NCBI GenBank assembly: GCA_903893335.1
Contig: CAITLX010000313.1
Coordinates: 1 to 7,792, forward strand
Direction: 5' to 3'
Origin: an uncultured delta proteobacterium
Lineage (GTDB): Bacteria; Myxococcota_A; Polyangia; Polyangiales; Polyangiaceae
DNA: 7,792 nucleotides
Shown: positions 5,655 through 7,792 of the stretch, one piece after another
Position numbering within the stretch: position 1 is the first letter of the stretch
Layout: every line of letters begins with the position of its first letter
Program-made: the position numbers and the translations under genes
The notes under the pieces: model-generated
What the model was told of the DNA's origin: nothing
Databases searched by the model: none
The model's input: only the letters and a program-made list of their open reading frames with translations

Positions 5655-7792
5655 ATGCCGGGCGCACGCCCCACCGATGTCCCGACCTCCCGCGCCGCTC
5701 GCCTCGACGGCGGGCGGTCGGACTTCCTCGCGAACCTCGAGCGTCGCGCGGCGGACCTGCGCTCGGCGCTGCGCGCGCTGCGCGCCGACCCCGGCTCGGC
5801 CGAGCTGAGCGACGAGCTTCGACGCCGCGTCCACGCCTTGCAGGCCGGCGCGCGCTTCCTGCGCTTCGACAAGATGGCCGGCGTGCTCGCCGACGCGGAG
5901 CGCATGCTCGATCGCGGGGGCGCCGAGCGCGGCCTCGCCGAGGGGGACGCCACCGCGCTGACGAGCACGTTCACGCGGCTCGGCGACCTCGCCACCAGCG
6001 ACGACCAGGACACGCAGCGCGCGAGCGAGCCGCCGCCGCCCACCGCGGGGCTCGGGGTCGCGGGGCGCCTGCCCGCGACGGTGCTCGTCGTGGGCCCGGC
6101 CGACCTCGCCGCCGCGCTCGGCGACGCAGGCCCGAGCGAGGCGGTGGCGTGGGAGCAGGAGCGCGTCGAGCAGGCCGACGGCACCGTCGAGCTCGCGCGG
6201 GTGCTCGCCCCCGACGTCATCGTCATCGACTCCGACGTCGCGGGGGCCTCCAAGCTCGTCGAGCGGCTCTCGCGCGACCCCTTGACCGAGGCGGTCCCCG
6301 TCCTGCTCATCGGCACGCTGCCCGCCGGCGACGCGGGGGCGGCGCACGCGTCGTTCGCGCTGCAGCGGCCGGTGCTGCCGTTCGAGCTGCGCCACGCCTG
6401 CGAGCAGCTCATCGTGAACAAGCACGGCGGCGAGCCCGCGGCGATCGGCTCGCCCACCCTCGAGGAGCTCGGCGAGCGGCTGGCCGAGGAGGTGCGCCGC
6501 GGCGTGATGGACGCGGTCGGCCCGGCGGCGCGCAGCCAGCGCGTGCGGCTCGGCGAGGGGGCCGACGTGCTCGCGCCCGTGTGGGGCGCGGTCGCGCGCG
6601 TGCGCGAGGTCGTGCAGGCCAAGAGCGGCGGCACGCTGCGCTTCGGTCCGCTCGGCCCCGAGGGGGCCTTCCCCGTCTCGTTCGACAGCGCGCTGCCCCC
6701 GGTCGAGCGCCGCGGCGCGGGTGCCCCGGCCCGCGCGCCCGACGAGCCCACGCGCATCGAGGGGCGCCGCGTCGTCGTCGCCGACGCCGACCCGACCATC
6801 GCCTGGTACCTCGCCGCCGTGCTGCGCGAGGCTGGCGCCGAGGTGTGGCCGGTGCACGGCGGCGCCGAGGCGCTCGCGACCTGCCTGCGCGTCACGCCCG
6901 ACCTCGTCGTCGCCGACGCGCGCATGCCGGGGCTCGACGGCCTCGGGCTGCTGCGGGCGCTGCGGCGCGACATCGTGCTGCGCGACGTGCCGCTCATCCT
7001 CCTCTCGTGGAAGGAGGACCTGCTCGCGCGCCTGCTCGAGCACGGCGCCGACGCCGCGTCGCTGCTGCAGAAGGACGCGACCGCGACGCAGCTCCCCGCG
7101 CGCGCGGCCGAGGCGCTGCGCGCGAAGGACCGCGTCGAGGAGCGCCTGCGCGCGCCGGGAGAGGTGCGCGGGCGGCTCGACGGCATCTCGTTCCTCAGCC
7201 TGCTCGAGCGCGTGGCGCGAGCGCGCCCGAGCTGTCGGCTCTCGGTCGCCGACGCGGCCTTCGCCTACGACGTGCAGCTGCGCGACGGCGCTCCGCGCAG
7301 CGCGACGCGCACCTCGAACGACGGCACGTTCGAGCGCGGGCCGCACGTGCTGGCCGCCATGCTCGGCATGCGCGCGGGTCGCTTCGCGGTCGTCCCGGTC
7401 ACGGGCGCGGTGCGCGAGGACCTGACCGGCGATCTTCGCACCCTCGTCGACGACGCCGTCGCGCACGCGCGCGCCGCCCAGCAGCTTCTCGCCGGCTCGC
7501 GGCTGCTCGACGTGCACGCGGTCGGCGTCGCGGCCGACCGCGTCACCCCCTACGTCGCCGTCACGCGCGCGACCGCGCGCGAGGTCGCGCTGCGCGTGCT
7601 CGACGGCGAGTCGCCGCGCACGCTGGTGCTCTCGGGCGAGGTCGCGCCCGACGTCGTCGAGGGGCTGCTGGCCGACTTCGCCGCGTTCGGCGCCATCGAG
7701 CGCGTCGCAGGCGCCGACGGCGAGGACCGCCTCGCGCCCGCCGTAGCCGTCGAGCGCGCCAAGCTGCGCGCGCCTGCCCCCACGCCGCCGCC
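5655..7792 (+). CDS. Multi-domain response regulator: HPt-like, degenerate receiver, receiver, PATAN (DUF4388); cut by window edge
   Basis: At least 712 codons from ATG 5655, open at the right edge. The N-terminal helical segment (about 22-85) contains HALQAGARFL at 60-69, which resembles the HPt motif HxLKGxAxxLG with the His60 phosphoacceptor position kept. A receiver-like domain (about 142-255) has IVIDSD with Asp192 but lacks the acidic pair, has Gly at the Thr/Ser position and Arg238 for the conserved Lys, so it is probably a pseudo-receiver. Residues about 265-355 form a region I cannot name. A canonical receiver (about 372-490) has Asp377/Asp379, phosphoacceptor Asp421 (ADARMPGLDG), Ser451 and Lys473. 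A PATAN domain follows (about 504-582: GRLDGISFLSLLERV, then the dG and GRF positions), and after it a region resembling the usual PATAN C-terminal extension. The PATAN family is known from two-component and gliding/type-IV-pili-linked regulators of myxobacteria and cyanobacteria. No DNA-binding or enzymatic output domain is visible, so output by protein-protein contact is an inference. The protein is cytoplasmic, with no membrane segment. Confidence 0.88.
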   Translation, partial: MPGARPTDVPTSRAARLDGGRSDFLANLERRAADLRSALRALRADPGSAELSDELRRRVHALQAGARFLRFDKMAGVLADAERMLDRGGAERGLAEGDATALTSTFTRLGDLATSDDQDTQRASEPPPPTAGLGVAGRLPATVLVVGPADLAAALGDAGPSEAVAWEQERVEQADGTVELARVLAPDVIVIDSDVAGASKLVERLSRDPLTEAVPVLLIGTLPAGDAGAAHASFALQRPVLPFELRHACEQLIVNKHGGEPAAIGSPTLEELGERLAEEVRRGVMDAVGPAARSQRVRLGEGADVLAPVWGAVARVREVVQAKSGGTLRFGPLGPEGAFPVSFDSALPPVERRGAGAPARAPDEPTRIEGRRVVVADADPTIAWYLAAVLREAGAEVWPVHGGAEALATCLRVTPDLVVADARMPGLDGLGLLRALRRDIVLRDVPLILLSWKEDLLARLLEHGADAASLLQKDATATQLPARAAEALRAKDRVEERLRAPGEVRGRLDGISFLSLLERVARARPSCRLSVADAAFAYDVQLRDGAPRSATRTSNDGTFERGPHVLAAMLGMRAGRFAVVPVTGAVREDLTGDLRTLVDDAVAHARAAQQLLAGSRLLDVHAVGVAADRVTPYVAVTRATAREVALRVLDGESPRTLVLSGEVAPDVVEGLLADFAAFGAIERVAGADGEDRLAPAVAVERAKLRAPAPTPP

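Noticed and set aside
6721..7425. 234-codon plus-strand frame inside the regulator
   Set aside because: A frame-shifted shadow made mostly of Arg, Ser, Pro and Ala; the overlapping frame encodes an intact receiver.
5223..7517. 764-codon open frame on the minus strand
   Set aside because: Antisense to the serpin 3' end and the regulator. The translation is Arg/Gly/His/Ala-rich without motifs, while the plus frame encodes clear serpin, receiver and PATAN motifs.
1..7792. Defence system, CRISPR, mobile element or biosynthetic cluster
   Set aside because: No repeats with spacers, transposase, integrase, nuclease, toxin-antitoxin or synthase motifs were seen on either strand; the genes look like ordinary chromosomal content.

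Overview
The window looks like chromosomal DNA from a very GC-rich Myxococcota (Polyangia-type) bacterium. The evidence is strong G/C preference at third codon positions, Asp/Ala- and Gly/Ser-rich lipoprotein linkers, an IgGFc-binding-like lipoprotein, a PATAN (DUF4388) response regulator, a lipoprotein serpin and a eukaryote-like steroid 5-alpha-reductase homologue. No taxonomic marker such as rRNA is present, so this assignment rests on gene content and style.

Layout from left to right. (1) 1-912, minus strand: N-terminal part of an exported IgGFc-binding-like lipoprotein, cut by the left edge. (2) 913-1049: divergent intergenic region. (3) 1050-2099, plus: saccharopine-dehydrogenase-like / trans-acting enoyl-reductase-like NAD(P)-dependent oxidoreductase. 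(4) 2100-2133: convergent gap with a perfect inverted repeat, a likely shared terminator. (5) 2134-2892, minus: integral-membrane 3-oxo-5-alpha-steroid 4-dehydrogenase homologue with a GTG start. (6) 2893-3020: divergent intergenic region. (7) 3021-4106, plus: isopropylmalate/isocitrate dehydrogenase-family enzyme with a complete catalytic set and an altered cofactor-site residue. (8) 4107-4290: intergenic, with a 14-bp palindrome right after the stop and an AT-rich promoter-like pocket. (9) 4291-5610, plus: secreted lipoprotein serpin with an intact inhibitory hinge. (10) 5655-7792, plus: a large regulator with an HPt-like segment, a degenerate receiver, a conserved unknown region, a canonical receiver and a PATAN domain, cut by the right edge.

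The six genes do not form one operon: orientation alternates and each has its own upstream gap. Two are envelope lipoproteins, three are metabolic oxidoreductases and one is a signalling protein. The two reductases at 1050-2892 could both act on lipid or sterol-like substrates, but they are convergent, so co-regulation is not implied. I found no CRISPR array, tRNA, rRNA, transposase, phage gene or recognisable defence system. The most informative less-obvious signals are TAnnnT hexamers placed exactly 6 nt before two start codons (possible leaderless transcription), the Asp-to-Pro change in the dehydrogenase cofactor site, and the multi-domain architecture of the last gene.
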